A stretch of 62,377 nt of DNA. Source: JBFLYO01 sp040756745 (GTDB lineage: Bacteria; Bacteroidota; Ignavibacteria; UBA10030; UBA6906). The first letter of the stretch is position 1. Every line of letters begins with the position of its first letter. A model generated the notes under the pieces. That model ran no database searches and was not told where the DNA came from. It was given only the letters and a program-made list of their open reading frames with translations. Below, piece by piece: positions 49,759 through 58,675 of this stretch. The stretch lies in the NCBI GenBank assembly GCA_040756745.1, contig JBFLYO010000022.1, positions 1 to 62,377 on the forward strand, given 5' to 3'. The translations under genes and the position numbers were made by a program.

Positions 49759-50214
49759 TCAGGTCGGGGTTTGAGATTTCCCCTGCGTGACTGCGTTGCG
49801 CAGGAGGCTGTCGATCTTCTCGATACAGGCGTTTCGTTCGAGATTCAACTGTGCGAGCTTCTTTACCACCTCATCCTTCTGATCGGGTGGGACCCTTTCG
49901 AACTCGTAGACTTTCTCCTGCTCATGCCAGAGCGAGCAATTAACGGTTGCAAGCCGGGAAATGGATTCGCCGAGGGCTCCTGGTATCGTTTCCGGATCGC
50001 CGGTGCGTGAAGCATACACCTTGTTCGCGGCAAACACAAGGCGGTCCGGTGGAATGCGGCCTGCGATCGCGTGAGCAATAAATTCGTTGATTTCGCTGCT
50101 CAGCTGGGACTCCTGAAGCGCCAGGCTTTTCCGCCGCTCGGGGTCAGCCGTGTGCCATTGCTTCAGCTTGACCACGGTGAGTTTGTCGCACAGCGAGCCA
50201 AGGGTCTCGGCCAT
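49759..50214 (-). CDS. Small helical protein resembling DUF4254
   Basis: The 151-residue protein is predicted all-helical (ESISRLATVNCSLWHEQEKV, KLAQLNLERNACIEKIDSLL). The NxxLWHxE...LNxxRNxxIExID pattern resembles DUF4254 proteins, which often lie in polysaccharide clusters. There is no signal peptide or membrane segment. The function is unknown. It sits between the flippase and the C-methyltransferase, 10 bases from the latter, so it is part of the operon. Confidence 0.65.
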   Translation of the reverse strand: MAETLGSLCDKLTVVKLKQWHTADPERRKSLALQESQLSSEINEFIAHAIAGRIPPDRLVFAANKVYASRTGDPETIPGALGESISRLATVNCSLWHEQEKVYEFERVPPDQKDEVVKKLAQLNLERNACIEKIDSLLRNAVTQGKSQTPT

Positions 50215-50247
50215 AAGCAGTCAGTGGCAGTGAATGGGAACGATGAT

Positions 50248-51618
50248 TCAGGTACCGGCGGCCTTCCGCATCTCGGCGTAGAGAAATCGGGGGTTTACAG
50301 AACGAACCATGAGCAAGACATGGCTTCGCAAGTCCGGGACGACGGCAAATGAGAAGGTAGCGAGCGAATACGCAATGAGCGCTGCAACGGCCGCACCGAG
50401 AATCCCCCATAGGGGAATCAACAGCATGTTCAGAATGATGTTGACCACTGAGCCGGTAACGGTTCTCCACAAAGCAACACGCGTCCGGTTTTCTGCAATC
50501 AGATATTGGTTGCTGGCAATGCCGAGAAAGACGGGTAGACTCGCCCAGACATAAACAGCGAGCGCCGGGCCGGCGTCGGCGTACTGTGGGCCGAAGAGCA
50601 GGACCACGACGGTCCGTGCAAGAAACGAGGTGGGGATGGCGACGGCAATGGAGATCACACTGAGTCCCCCGTAGAGCACCTGCATGCGCCTTGCATACTG
50701 GACGCGGTCGGTCCTCCGTGCGCTCAGAACGGAGGGGAACACCGAAGCAGTGATTGCGACGGGAAGAAAATACCACGCCTCCGCAAGTCGGACTGCCACG
50801 GAGTATTCACCCACCTCACGGTCGCTCAGGATGTTGCCGAGCATCACCTGACCGATGCGCATATAGAGAATTGTGCCCAGTGTAGCGAACGCAAGCGGCC
50901 AGCTGTCGCGAAGGAATTGTGATGCGCGTGCGAGGCGCACCCTCCATGCGCGGAGGTGCTGTCCTTTCCGGCGGTACACGATGAGCAGGGCAGTGGCGCC
51001 GATCAGAGCCTCTGCAAGTACCGCCCATGCAAATGCCACCAACGGAGCGCCGACGACCAGAAGAATGACTCGAACCCCCGACATGATAAGGAATGCCCCG
51101 TTTTTCGCGTAGACTGCGAATTTTGCCTTCACTTGCGACTGGAACCACAGGTCGATAACGTCGAACGCCAGCGCAAACATGCCAACGCCGGCTAAGACCA
51201 CCAGCGTTGCGGCAAGCGAGTCTCCAGGCCGAACAACGGTCACGAGGAGGAAAGCGCACACTGCACCAACCGCTGCTCCCGCGGTGCGCATGGCAAAGGC
51301 TGTTCCGAGAGAGGTCCTTCTGGCTTCCTCATCCTCGCCGAGGATGTCGCGAATGACGATCGAGTCAAGCCCGAGCGTCGCCAGCGGAGTGAAGAGCGCG
51401 ACGAACGCTGCGGCATAGTTCAACAATCCAAACTGCACCGGCCCGAGGTAGCGGGTCACCCAAATGCCGATCACCGCGGTAAGAATCAGCCGGAGAACCT
51501 TGTCCAGCGAGAGCCAGACAATATTGCTGAGGATCCTCTGAAGTTGTGCACGCCCGTGCAGGCGCTCACGAATGGCGGGGGGGAGATGCCGGATCCAGCC
51601 TTCGTTGGTGACGGTCAT
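50248..51618 (-). CDS. Wzx-type oligosaccharide flippase, copy 1
   Basis: This 456-residue membrane protein of the MOP superfamily has 12-14 helices and the family opening LSNIVWLSLDKVLRLILTAVIGIWVTRYLGPVQFGLLNYAAAFVALFTPLA, then LGLDSIVIRDI. Such proteins flip undecaprenyl-pyrophosphate-linked repeat units to the periplasmic face. It lies between gmd and the DUF4254-like gene, with 33-45 base gaps. Confidence 0.9.
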   Translation of the reverse strand: MTVTNEGWIRHLPPAIRERLHGRAQLQRILSNIVWLSLDKVLRLILTAVIGIWVTRYLGPVQFGLLNYAAAFVALFTPLATLGLDSIVIRDILGEDEEARRTSLGTAFAMRTAGAAVGAVCAFLLVTVVRPGDSLAATLVVLAGVGMFALAFDVIDLWFQSQVKAKFAVYAKNGAFLIMSGVRVILLVVGAPLVAFAWAVLAEALIGATALLIVYRRKGQHLRAWRVRLARASQFLRDSWPLAFATLGTILYMRIGQVMLGNILSDREVGEYSVAVRLAEAWYFLPVAITASVFPSVLSARRTDRVQYARRMQVLYGGLSVISIAVAIPTSFLARTVVVLLFGPQYADAGPALAVYVWASLPVFLGIASNQYLIAENRTRVALWRTVTGSVVNIILNMLLIPLWGILGAAVAALIAYSLATFSFAVVPDLRSHVLLMVRSVNPRFLYAEMRKAAGT

Positions 51619-51663
51619 GAGCAGCGGTCGCCTCCGGGGGAGAGAATCATCATGGGACGCGGG

Positions 51664-52707
51664 TCAGAAACCTCTGCGCGCCACCCTTTCATCATCTGCC
51701 CGTGCCATCATTCGCACCAGCGCCTCAAAATTCGTTATAGGCCGCCATCCCAGCCGGGTTCTCGCTTTCGTCGCGTCCCCCACCAGTATGTCCACCTCCG
51801 TGGGACGGTAAAATTCGGGATTCACTTCGACGATGACCTTTCCGGACTTCCTGCTGATCCCCTTCTCGTCCGCCCCCTCTCCCTCCCAGCGCACGGGCAT
51901 CCCGACCTCTTCAAAGGCGAGTTCCACGAACTCCTTCACGGTATGCGTTTCGCCCGTCGCCACAACGTAATCGTCGGGCGTGTCCTGCTGCAACATGAGC
52001 CACATGGCCTCGCAATACTCCGGCGCGTATCCCCAGTCGCGCTTCGCGTTGAGATTGCCGAGGCTGAGCACCGACTGCATCCCGTGCTTGATACGTGCTG
52101 CGGCAATGGTGATCTTGCGCGTCACAAAATTCTCGCCACGCCGGGGGGATTCGTGGTTGAACAGGATGCCGTTGCACGCGAACAGGTTGTACGCCTCCCG
52201 GTAGTTGACAACGATCCAGTACCCGAAGAGCTTCGCCACCCCGTATGGACTGCGAGGGTAGAACGGCGTAGACTCGTTCTGCGGTATGGCGCGCGCCTTT
52301 CCGTAGAGTTCGCTGGTCGACGCCTGGTAGAATCTCGTCTGTGTGCCCGTCTCCCGTATGGCATCGAGAAACCGAAGCGTCCCCACGGCATCGACCTCGG
52401 CCGTATATTCGGGGACGTCAAAAGAAACCTTGACGTGACTCTGAGCAGCAAGGTTGTAGATCTCGCCCGGCCGGACCTTCTCGAGCAGCCGGTTCAGGTT
52501 GCTCGTGTCCGTGACGTCTCCGTAGTGCAGGAAGAGCCGCTTGTTCATGATTGCGGGATCTTTGATGTAGATATGGTCGATCCGCGCACGGTTGAATGAA
52601 CTGCTCCTCCGGAGGATCCCGTGCACCTCGTAGCCTTTCGATAACAGGAGTTCGGCAAGATAGGAACCGTCCTGTCCGGTGATGCCGGTGATCAGAGCTT
52701 TCTTCAT
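51664..52707 (-). CDS. gmd: GDP-mannose 4,6-dehydratase
   Basis: The 347-residue enzyme makes GDP-4-keto-6-deoxy-D-mannose. It has the nucleotide motif ALITGITGQDGSYLAELLL, RRSSSFNRARIDH, LAAQSHVKVSFDVPEYT, STSELYGKARAIPQNESTPF and the catalytic YGVAK (SPYGVAKLF). GILFNHESPRRGENFVTRKI and LGNLNAKRDWGYA are substrate-binding blocks. All catalytic residues are intact. It supplies the 6-deoxy precursor for the cluster. Confidence 0.96.
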   Translation of the reverse strand: MKKALITGITGQDGSYLAELLLSKGYEVHGILRRSSSFNRARIDHIYIKDPAIMNKRLFLHYGDVTDTSNLNRLLEKVRPGEIYNLAAQSHVKVSFDVPEYTAEVDAVGTLRFLDAIRETGTQTRFYQASTSELYGKARAIPQNESTPFYPRSPYGVAKLFGYWIVVNYREAYNLFACNGILFNHESPRRGENFVTRKITIAAARIKHGMQSVLSLGNLNAKRDWGYAPEYCEAMWLMLQQDTPDDYVVATGETHTVKEFVELAFEEVGMPVRWEGEGADEKGISRKSGKVIVEVNPEFYRPTEVDILVGDATKARTRLGWRPITNFEALVRMMARADDERVARRGF

Positions 52708-52792
52708 GAGGCGGTCCGGTGCAAATTTTATCGAAACGCAATATAGGGAAAAATCCGCAAAGATGAAGCTCGATGGCGATCAGAAGCGAGTG

Positions 52793-54097
52793 CTACAATC
52801 TGTCCGCAAGGAACATCCTGATGTCGTGCGTCCGACGCATCACCTCCTTGATGCTGATGCGGACATAGCGGTTGAGGGTCCGGCCCGTCAGCACGGCGGT
52901 AATCACTGCGCCAAGCAAGTACCCGGCCCCCGCCCCGGGGACGCCCCCCACAGGGATGCAAATCAGCAATGCAGCAAGCGTGACGATGAGGGATTTCGCA
53001 CCGAGGATAAACGACGCCCGCGCGTGCCCCAGTCCCATGATCACATTTGTGCCGACCGCCGTGAGCGGGACGACAAATGTCAGGAGCGAAAAGATTCTGA
53101 TCACCGGCACCGCGTCCGCATAGCGGCCACTGTACAACACGGCAATGAGAAGCTCGGGAAGGACAATGAACATGAGGGTCACAGGAAGCAGACCCACTAT
53201 CAAAAAGAGGACGGCCTTTTCCGTCAGCGTCTTCAGCGAGACGGCGTCTCCCTGCGACGAGAGACGCGAGGCCGCCGGAAGCAGGAACATCTGCGCCACC
53301 TGTGTTGCCATTTCGTAGAGACGGACGAACACCTTTGCAGAATTGTACACTGCCACCTGCACCGGCCCGGAAAATGCGGAGAGGATGAAGGAGTCCGCGC
53401 GCGTGCCGACAAGGGAGCTGACAATGCCGCCAAGCGTGTATTTCCCGTAATCCCATACCTGCCGGACAGCCGATGTAGACGGGCGAAGCGTTAGTCGCGC
53501 CATACCACGGGCAAACCAGAGACCCGCCAGCGACGAACTCCCCAGAGAGACGAGATTGATCAGGACAAGATCGAGAGCGGTGTCGAACTGGTGAAGACGC
53601 GACACGACCCAGACCAGAAACGGAGCCCCAAGGAAGTGCACCGCGTCCATCCAGAACACCTCCCGGATGCGGAACCTCGCCTGCAGTAAGGTCATGGTGA
53701 AATTACGGGCGAACGACGCCGCCAGCATTGCCGGGACGTAGAGCAACAGAGGAGCGAGGGAGGGAGAGTTCAGCAGTGCGGCGGCAGGTTCGCTCAGAAG
53801 TGCGACGACCAGCGAGGCAGCAGCGACAAAGCCGGCGTTCAGCCAGAGCGACGCCGAGACGATACCCGTGAGGTCGGCTTCCGCTTCCGCCGCGAATTTC
53901 AGCATGGGCTGGAGGGCAAATGCGGTGGCAAGGCCAGAGATGATCAGAAAGATCTCCTGAACGAGAACGAAATTTCCGAACTCCTCTTCGGGGAGGACAC
54001 GGATCACCAGCCATACGTAACCCAGTCCATAGACCACCGGCAGCATTTTGTCCGCCAGTCCCCAGATGCCCATCCGCAGATGTCTGCCGAATTCCAT
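52793..54097 (-). CDS. Wzx-type flippase, copy 2
   Basis: This 434-residue MOP-superfamily protein has about 12 helices (LPVVYGLGYVWLVIRVLPEEEFGNFVLVQEIFLIISGLATAFALQPMLKF; late VPLTAVGTNVIMGLGHARASFILGAKSLIVTLAALLICIPVGGVPGAGAGYLLG). It differs clearly from the other flippase in the cluster. It lies 85 bases upstream of gmd and 4 bases after the next glycosyltransferase gene. Two flippases suggest two different lipid-linked substrates. Confidence 0.87.
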   Translation of the reverse strand: MEFGRHLRMGIWGLADKMLPVVYGLGYVWLVIRVLPEEEFGNFVLVQEIFLIISGLATAFALQPMLKFAAEAEADLTGIVSASLWLNAGFVAAASLVVALLSEPAAALLNSPSLAPLLLYVPAMLAASFARNFTMTLLQARFRIREVFWMDAVHFLGAPFLVWVVSRLHQFDTALDLVLINLVSLGSSSLAGLWFARGMARLTLRPSTSAVRQVWDYGKYTLGGIVSSLVGTRADSFILSAFSGPVQVAVYNSAKVFVRLYEMATQVAQMFLLPAASRLSSQGDAVSLKTLTEKAVLFLIVGLLPVTLMFIVLPELLIAVLYSGRYADAVPVIRIFSLLTFVVPLTAVGTNVIMGLGHARASFILGAKSLIVTLAALLICIPVGGVPGAGAGYLLGAVITAVLTGRTLNRYVRISIKEVMRRTHDIRMFLADRL

Positions 54098-54101
54098 CCG
54101 C

Positions 54102-54968
54102 TCAATGCCGGGAAATCATATACCGCACGGCAGCAACACCATTGACTACAACGTTGAGCCACGGGAACGTGAACCAGTGGTACCAGGCGGCGTGCCGCGC
54201 AAAGAAGCGCATGTTGCTCAGAAACTTGTGCCGGAGCTTGAAGGCGGAGAGGTGCCCACCGGCACTGACGGACACCTTGTGCCATATCCGCGCCCGGGGC
54301 TCGTAGACAATGCGGAAGCCCGCCCGACGCACTCTCATGCACCAGTCCGCATCCTCCGTGTATATAAAGAATGTCTCATCGAGCATCCCTGCCGCTTCCA
54401 CCGCTTCACGCCTGGCCAGCAGGCAGCAGCCGGATGCATAGGCGGTGTCACGCACAGTCGTGTCCGTTGCATCCTCGCGTTGACGGATTCCGACGTGGCG
54501 CATGGTTCCCGTCCAGAACGAGATCTCTCCGCCGCCGTACCAGATGAGGTCGGGCCGGTCGTAATACAGGATTGTTGGCGCCACGACGCCGATCGCTGTG
54601 GACGAACGGAGGCAGCGCGTCATCAGGTCCAGGAAATCGGGCGCAACGGTGGTGTCGTTGTTGAGCAGCATCACCTGCTCCGCACCACGAGCCAGCGCGC
54701 GGCGAAGGCCGAGATTGTTGCCCCCGGCAAATCGCAGGTTCCTCCCGGTCTCAAGGATTTCAACGCCGGGGTGTGCGCTGCGGATGGCCTCGGGAGAGCC
54801 ATCCTGCGATCCGTTATCCACCACAAGGATTCTCGCATTCGGGTGGGTGGCTGCACGGAGCGACGCGAGACACTCCAGCGTATCCTGCTTTCCGTTCCAA
54901 TTGACGATGATGATGTAGGTGAGAGGATCGCCGGCCACAGATTCACTCCCGGGTGAGAAGGTACACAA
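54102..54968 (-). CDS. Family 2 glycosyltransferase (rhamnosyl-type)
   Basis: This 288-residue GT-A enzyme has YIIIVNWNGKQDTLECLASL, ILVVDNGSQDGSPEAI, RFAGGNNLGLRRAL, MLLNNDTTVAPDF and FIYTEDADWCMRVRRAGF. It is a paralogue of the family 2 enzyme at 43.8 kb. The start is uncertain because the first ~14 residues precede the Rossmann strand; a 26-base overlap with the next gene follows if ATG 54968 is used. Confidence 0.88.
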   Translation of the reverse strand: MCTFSPGSESVAGDPLTYIIIVNWNGKQDTLECLASLRAATHPNARILVVDNGSQDGSPEAIRSAHPGVEILETGRNLRFAGGNNLGLRRALARGAEQVMLLNNDTTVAPDFLDLMTRCLRSSTAIGVVAPTILYYDRPDLIWYGGGEISFWTGTMRHVGIRQREDATDTTVRDTAYASGCCLLARREAVEAAGMLDETFFIYTEDADWCMRVRRAGFRIVYEPRARIWHKVSVSAGGHLSAFKLRHKFLSNMRFFARHAAWYHWFTFPWLNVVVNGVAAVRYMISRH

Positions 54969-55713
54969 CGCCCGAGCACAGCAATTCCCGGATCAGCGGG
55001 AGGCGGGCCACCCGTCCCGCAGGAAGCGGTTTCAGGCCGAAGCGAATGTGGTTTGGACTGATCAGGTATGCCTGCTTCCGCTCAATCCGCAATCCGCTCC
55101 GGGCCGCGAGGAGCTCGAATGTTCTCATCCCCATCTTCAGCCGACCGAGCTTCCGGATCTCCTCCACGACGTATGGGGGCTCATTCTTCAGCCGGGGCAG
55201 CACGCCCTTCAGGAATCCGGGGAGGAGATGCACAAATGGCAGCCGCGCCAGACGCGTCCTGAGGTGCTGTTGGTGCGCACCATACGCCGAGTAGTACGGA
55301 GGAAATGTGATGAGCAGATGAGCCCCGGGAACCATCAGCGTCTTGAGGCGGTCGAGCATCTCCACCTTCCGGTCGAGGTGCTCAAATACGTCGTGCAGGA
55401 CGACAAGGCCGTACCGCCGGCTCCCGGTGGGCAGCGTTGGCGCGTACATATCGCCGTGATGGAATTCGATAGCGCGGTCCCCGCGAAGTGCGAGGGCAGC
55501 TTCCACCCGCCGTGCGTCGACGTCGAAACCCGTGCACCTGGCGCCGAGGTCGTGAAGCGCGCACAGCCCGCCTCCCTCGCCGCAACCCACGTCGAGCGTC
55601 TCGGCGCCACGGATTGCCACGCCCCACCCCTGCAGGAGCGGGGCCATGTAGTGGAACGACACGTCGTATTGATACTGCCAGTACGTGAGGGTATGAGCGG
55701 CTGGCTCAGTCAT
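54943..55713 (-). CDS. Class I SAM-dependent methyltransferase
   Basis: The 256-residue protein has the SAM motif LDVGCGEGGGLCALHDLG (about 41-58), the acidic FDVDARRVEAA and LVVLHDVFEHLDRKVEMLDRL as motif post-II. The substrate is unknown; sugar or lipid-linked glycan O-methylation is likely by context. It overlaps both neighbours (26 and 8 bases). Confidence 0.85.
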   Translation of the reverse strand: MTEPAAHTLTYWQYQYDVSFHYMAPLLQGWGVAIRGAETLDVGCGEGGGLCALHDLGARCTGFDVDARRVEAALALRGDRAIEFHHGDMYAPTLPTGSRRYGLVVLHDVFEHLDRKVEMLDRLKTLMVPGAHLLITFPPYYSAYGAHQQHLRTRLARLPFVHLLPGFLKGVLPRLKNEPPYVVEEIRKLGRLKMGMRTFELLAARSGLRIERKQAYLISPNHIRFGLKPLPAGRVARLPLIRELLCSGVVYLLTRE

Positions 55714-56605
55714 GATGACGAAAGGCCGTCACTTCCATTCGATCTCCAAGAATTCCCAACACGCTGGTCAACAGTGCGTTGGGGTACTGCAGCAGTCGCT
55801 TCCCGGCGCGTTCGGGAAATGTCCCCCGCACATTGATCATTGAAGGAGGGATGGCTGCCTGGACAATGCTGATCCGCTCGTAGCCGCAGCGCGCGAGGAG
55901 CGCCTCCATGCATGCCGGGCGGAACTCGAACAGATGATACGGCGGAAGATGCACGGTCGCCCGACGCCCGAGCATCCCGTAGAGGAGGAAGCCAAGCCGG
56001 GAGAACAGGGTATTTGTTTGCGACGGGCAGGCCAAAACGAGCGCCCCGCCGGGTGCAAGAATCCGCCTGATCTCTCGTAACGTTGCCCGTGGATCAGGGA
56101 GATGTTCCACCACGTCTCCCAGGAAGACCAGGTCGAACGCCTCCGAAGGAAATCTTGCACCTGTAACGTCGCCTGTGAAGACTCTGAGGCCAAACCTGTC
56201 GCGCGCGAGCTGAGCGGCGTCGGCAGAGTACTCGACGCCGCTAACGTCGAACCCCGCCTCCTTCGCGGCGTGGAGAAATGTTCCTGCGGCACACCCCACC
56301 TCGAGGAGCCGGCCTCCCGGTTTCAGAGCCTTCAGACGGTCCAGCAGTCCCTTATCGACAAGCACGTCATGAAGGGGCGACGTTATGCAGCTGCCGGCGT
56401 GGCCGCAGCGGAAGTCTCCCTCGAAATACTCCTTCGTGTACAACGAAGCGATTTCTTCAGCACTGGGCTGCGGGTCAAGATAAATGATCCCGCACACGGC
56501 ACATTCGATCGCCTGGAGCCATCGGCCCCGGAAACTGTAGCCGAACGGGACGGTCCGCAGGCGGTCCGCGTCGCAGCATCGGCATCGTCCCGTGAGGACG
56601 CTCAT
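55706..56605 (-). CDS. Class I SAM-dependent methyltransferase with N-terminal zinc ribbon
   Basis: This 299-residue enzyme begins MSVLTGRCRCCDADRL, and later has IECAVCGIIYLDPQP, a four-Cys ribbon common in glycan-cluster methyltransferases. The SAM core is LLEVGCAAGTFLHAAKEAGFDVSGVEYS with LVFLGDVVEHLPDPRATLREIRRIL. The frame opens upstream to 56650; ATG 56605 overlaps the previous gene by ATGA. Confidence 0.87.
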   Translation of the reverse strand: MSVLTGRCRCCDADRLRTVPFGYSFRGRWLQAIECAVCGIIYLDPQPSAEEIASLYTKEYFEGDFRCGHAGSCITSPLHDVLVDKGLLDRLKALKPGGRLLEVGCAAGTFLHAAKEAGFDVSGVEYSADAAQLARDRFGLRVFTGDVTGARFPSEAFDLVFLGDVVEHLPDPRATLREIRRILAPGGALVLACPSQTNTLFSRLGFLLYGMLGRRATVHLPPYHLFEFRPACMEALLARCGYERISIVQAAIPPSMINVRGTFPERAGKRLLQYPNALLTSVLGILGDRMEVTAFRHHD

Positions 56606-57729
56606 GGTTTCCCTGCCAGCCGTTCGATGGCGGCGGCAAGGTGTTCCCATAAATACTTCCGCTTCTCTGCGTTGACGGCAGCCCGCACACGCTCGCGATC
56701 CATGTCGCGAAAGAATCGCAACATGCCGTCGGCGAGCGCATTTGGATCCGCCGGTGGGACCACGACGCCGGTCTCGCCGTCGCGCACGATCTCGGCAAGC
56801 CCGCCCACATCGGTCGCGATGACGGGCGTGTCGAAATGATACGCGATCTGAGCAATGCCGCTCTGCGTCGCCGACAGGTAGGGAAGGACGACGGCATCGG
56901 CCGCGCAGAAGTACCAGCGGACCTCATCGTTTGGCACGTAACCGGACTTGACGGTCACCTGGTGCTCAAGGCCCAGCGAAGTGATCATGGCCCGGTAGGG
57001 GGCTTCGTCGTCGTAGAATTCTCCCACCACGAAGAGGTGAATGTCCAGTTGCCCGCGCACCAGCGCCATTGCCTCCAGCAGGAGGTTGAGGCCCTTGTAT
57101 TTCCGTACATATCCAAAGAACAGGAGCACGTGCGCTGCATTGACACCGAGACGTTGCCGCGCCTCCTTGCGCGGCGCCGGCGCACCGAAGCCATGGTATA
57201 CGGGATGGGGGATGCGTTCATACTGCGCACCGGGAAAGAGCGCCAGGAGGTCGCGCTCGACTGCCGCAGACTGGACGACAAACCCGTCTGCGGCTGAGAG
57301 CGCGTACCGCGTGAACGCCCGGTCACCAGGCCGGCGTTCATGCGGGACGACGTTGTCACAGATGTAGACCACGCGCGTCGTTGTTCCGCGTGTTGCAACG
57401 CGGGCGATGGTGCCGAAGCAGGGACCGAAGAAGGGGAGCCAGTACTTGAAGAGGAGCAGATCCGGCCTCCGGGCGCGGATCGCCCGCCCGACCGCAACCC
57501 AGTTCAGCGGACTGACCGAATCCACGAGCGACTCGCTCGGCACGCGGTACTCCTCCGTGGGAACCCCCTCCACCTGCGAGGTGCCGGGGAAGAGAATCCC
57601 GGGGTACTGACGCTTGAACGTCACGATCTCCACGGTGTGGCGTCGACTCAGCTCCCGGTAGAGCAACGCATTGTAATGGGCGATGCCGCCGCGCAGCGGG
57701 TACGCCGTGCCGAGAAGGACAATCTTCAT
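56602..57729 (-). CDS. Family 4 glycosyltransferase
   Basis: This 375-residue GT-B enzyme opens MKIVLLGTAYPLRGGIAHYNALL. The donor domain starts LLFFGYVRKYKGLNLLLEAMALV, and ADAVVLPYLSATQSGIAQIAYHFDTPVIATDVGGLAEIV serves as the donor-site block. It ends one base from the polyprenol-type family 2 gene. The sugar is unknown; GDP-mannose or GDP-deoxyhexose is plausible given gmd. Confidence 0.9.
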   Translation of the reverse strand: MKIVLLGTAYPLRGGIAHYNALLYRELSRRHTVEIVTFKRQYPGILFPGTSQVEGVPTEEYRVPSESLVDSVSPLNWVAVGRAIRARRPDLLLFKYWLPFFGPCFGTIARVATRGTTTRVVYICDNVVPHERRPGDRAFTRYALSAADGFVVQSAAVERDLLALFPGAQYERIPHPVYHGFGAPAPRKEARQRLGVNAAHVLLFFGYVRKYKGLNLLLEAMALVRGQLDIHLFVVGEFYDDEAPYRAMITSLGLEHQVTVKSGYVPNDEVRWYFCAADAVVLPYLSATQSGIAQIAYHFDTPVIATDVGGLAEIVRDGETGVVVPPADPNALADGMLRFFRDMDRERVRAAVNAEKRKYLWEHLAAAIERLAGKP

Positions 57730-58671
57730 CTACGTCGCCGGATGCTCATCGTCCCCGAATCCCGTGCGTTCCTGCACCACGTACAGCGGGCGGCGCTTCA
57801 CCTCATCGTAAATACGCCCGAGATACTCACCGATGATTCCGAGGGTTACTAAGATCAGTCCACCGATGAACAGAATGGAGACGACGGGCGACGCCCAGCC
57901 GGGTGTCGCCCGGTCGGTGAAGAGCCGGATGTAGAGAACGACGAGGCCGATGCAGAACGACAGAAAGGCGGTGGACATGCCGACATACATTGCGAGACGG
58001 AGGGGAACGTTCGAGAAGGAGAAGAGCGCGTCGAAGGCGAGGCGGAAGAGCCGCCGGATGGTCATCCGCGGCGTCCCCGCAAACCGGGCATCCCTGTCGA
58101 ATTCGATGCCGGTCTGTGTGAACCCCGCCCAGGCACGCATGCCGGCGATGTATCGGTTCCGTTCCGGCATCTCCCGAAGCACCTGGATCACCTTTTTGTC
58201 CATGAGTGAGAAGTTTCCGGCCTCCAGCGGCAACGGGATCGTGGACATCTTTCGCATCAGTTCATAGAAGGAATGGAAGAGCATCCGTTTCAGGAAATGC
58301 TCCCTGCGCGTGCGCTTCACCATGTACACCACGTCGGATCCTCCCTTCCAACGCGTAACCATGCCGGGCAAGAGCTCCGGCGGATCCTGAAGGTCGCCGT
58401 CCATGAGAATCACCGCGTCTCCCCGCGCAGCGTCGATCCCCGCGGAAATGGCGATCTGGTGGCCGAAGTTGCGCGCGAGGTGAAGCGCGCGCACGTGCGC
58501 ATCGCGCCCGACCAGCGCGCGAAGCTCCTCGCGGGTACCGTCGCTGCTCCCGTCGTTCACAAAAACGATTTCGTATGTCTCTCCCGCCGGAGTCATGGCA
58601 TCAGTGATGCGGCGATGCAGCTCCGGAAGAGTTTCCCGTTCGTTATAGACCGGTATGACGATGGATACCAT
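57730..58671 (-). CDS. Polyprenyl-phosphate glycosyltransferase (DPM1/GtrB/ArnC-like)
   Basis: The 313-residue enzyme has MVSIVIPVYNERETLPELHRRI, FVNDGSSDGT, ARNFGHQIAISAGIDAARGDAVILMDGDLQDPPEL (DxD), and RRLFRLAFDALFSFSNVPLRL before two C-terminal helices (VGMSTAFLSFCIGLVVLYIRLF, VVSILFIGGLILVTLGIIGEYLGRIYDEVK). This is the GtrB fold that loads a sugar on undecaprenyl phosphate, the donor used by GT-C proteins such as the YfhO protein encoded 4 bases upstream. Confidence 0.93.
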   Translation of the reverse strand: MVSIVIPVYNERETLPELHRRITDAMTPAGETYEIVFVNDGSSDGTREELRALVGRDAHVRALHLARNFGHQIAISAGIDAARGDAVILMDGDLQDPPELLPGMVTRWKGGSDVVYMVKRTRREHFLKRMLFHSFYELMRKMSTIPLPLEAGNFSLMDKKVIQVLREMPERNRYIAGMRAWAGFTQTGIEFDRDARFAGTPRMTIRRLFRLAFDALFSFSNVPLRLAMYVGMSTAFLSFCIGLVVLYIRLFTDRATPGWASPVVSILFIGGLILVTLGIIGEYLGRIYDEVKRRPLYVVQERTGFGDDEHPAT

Positions 58672-58675
58672 GGTC

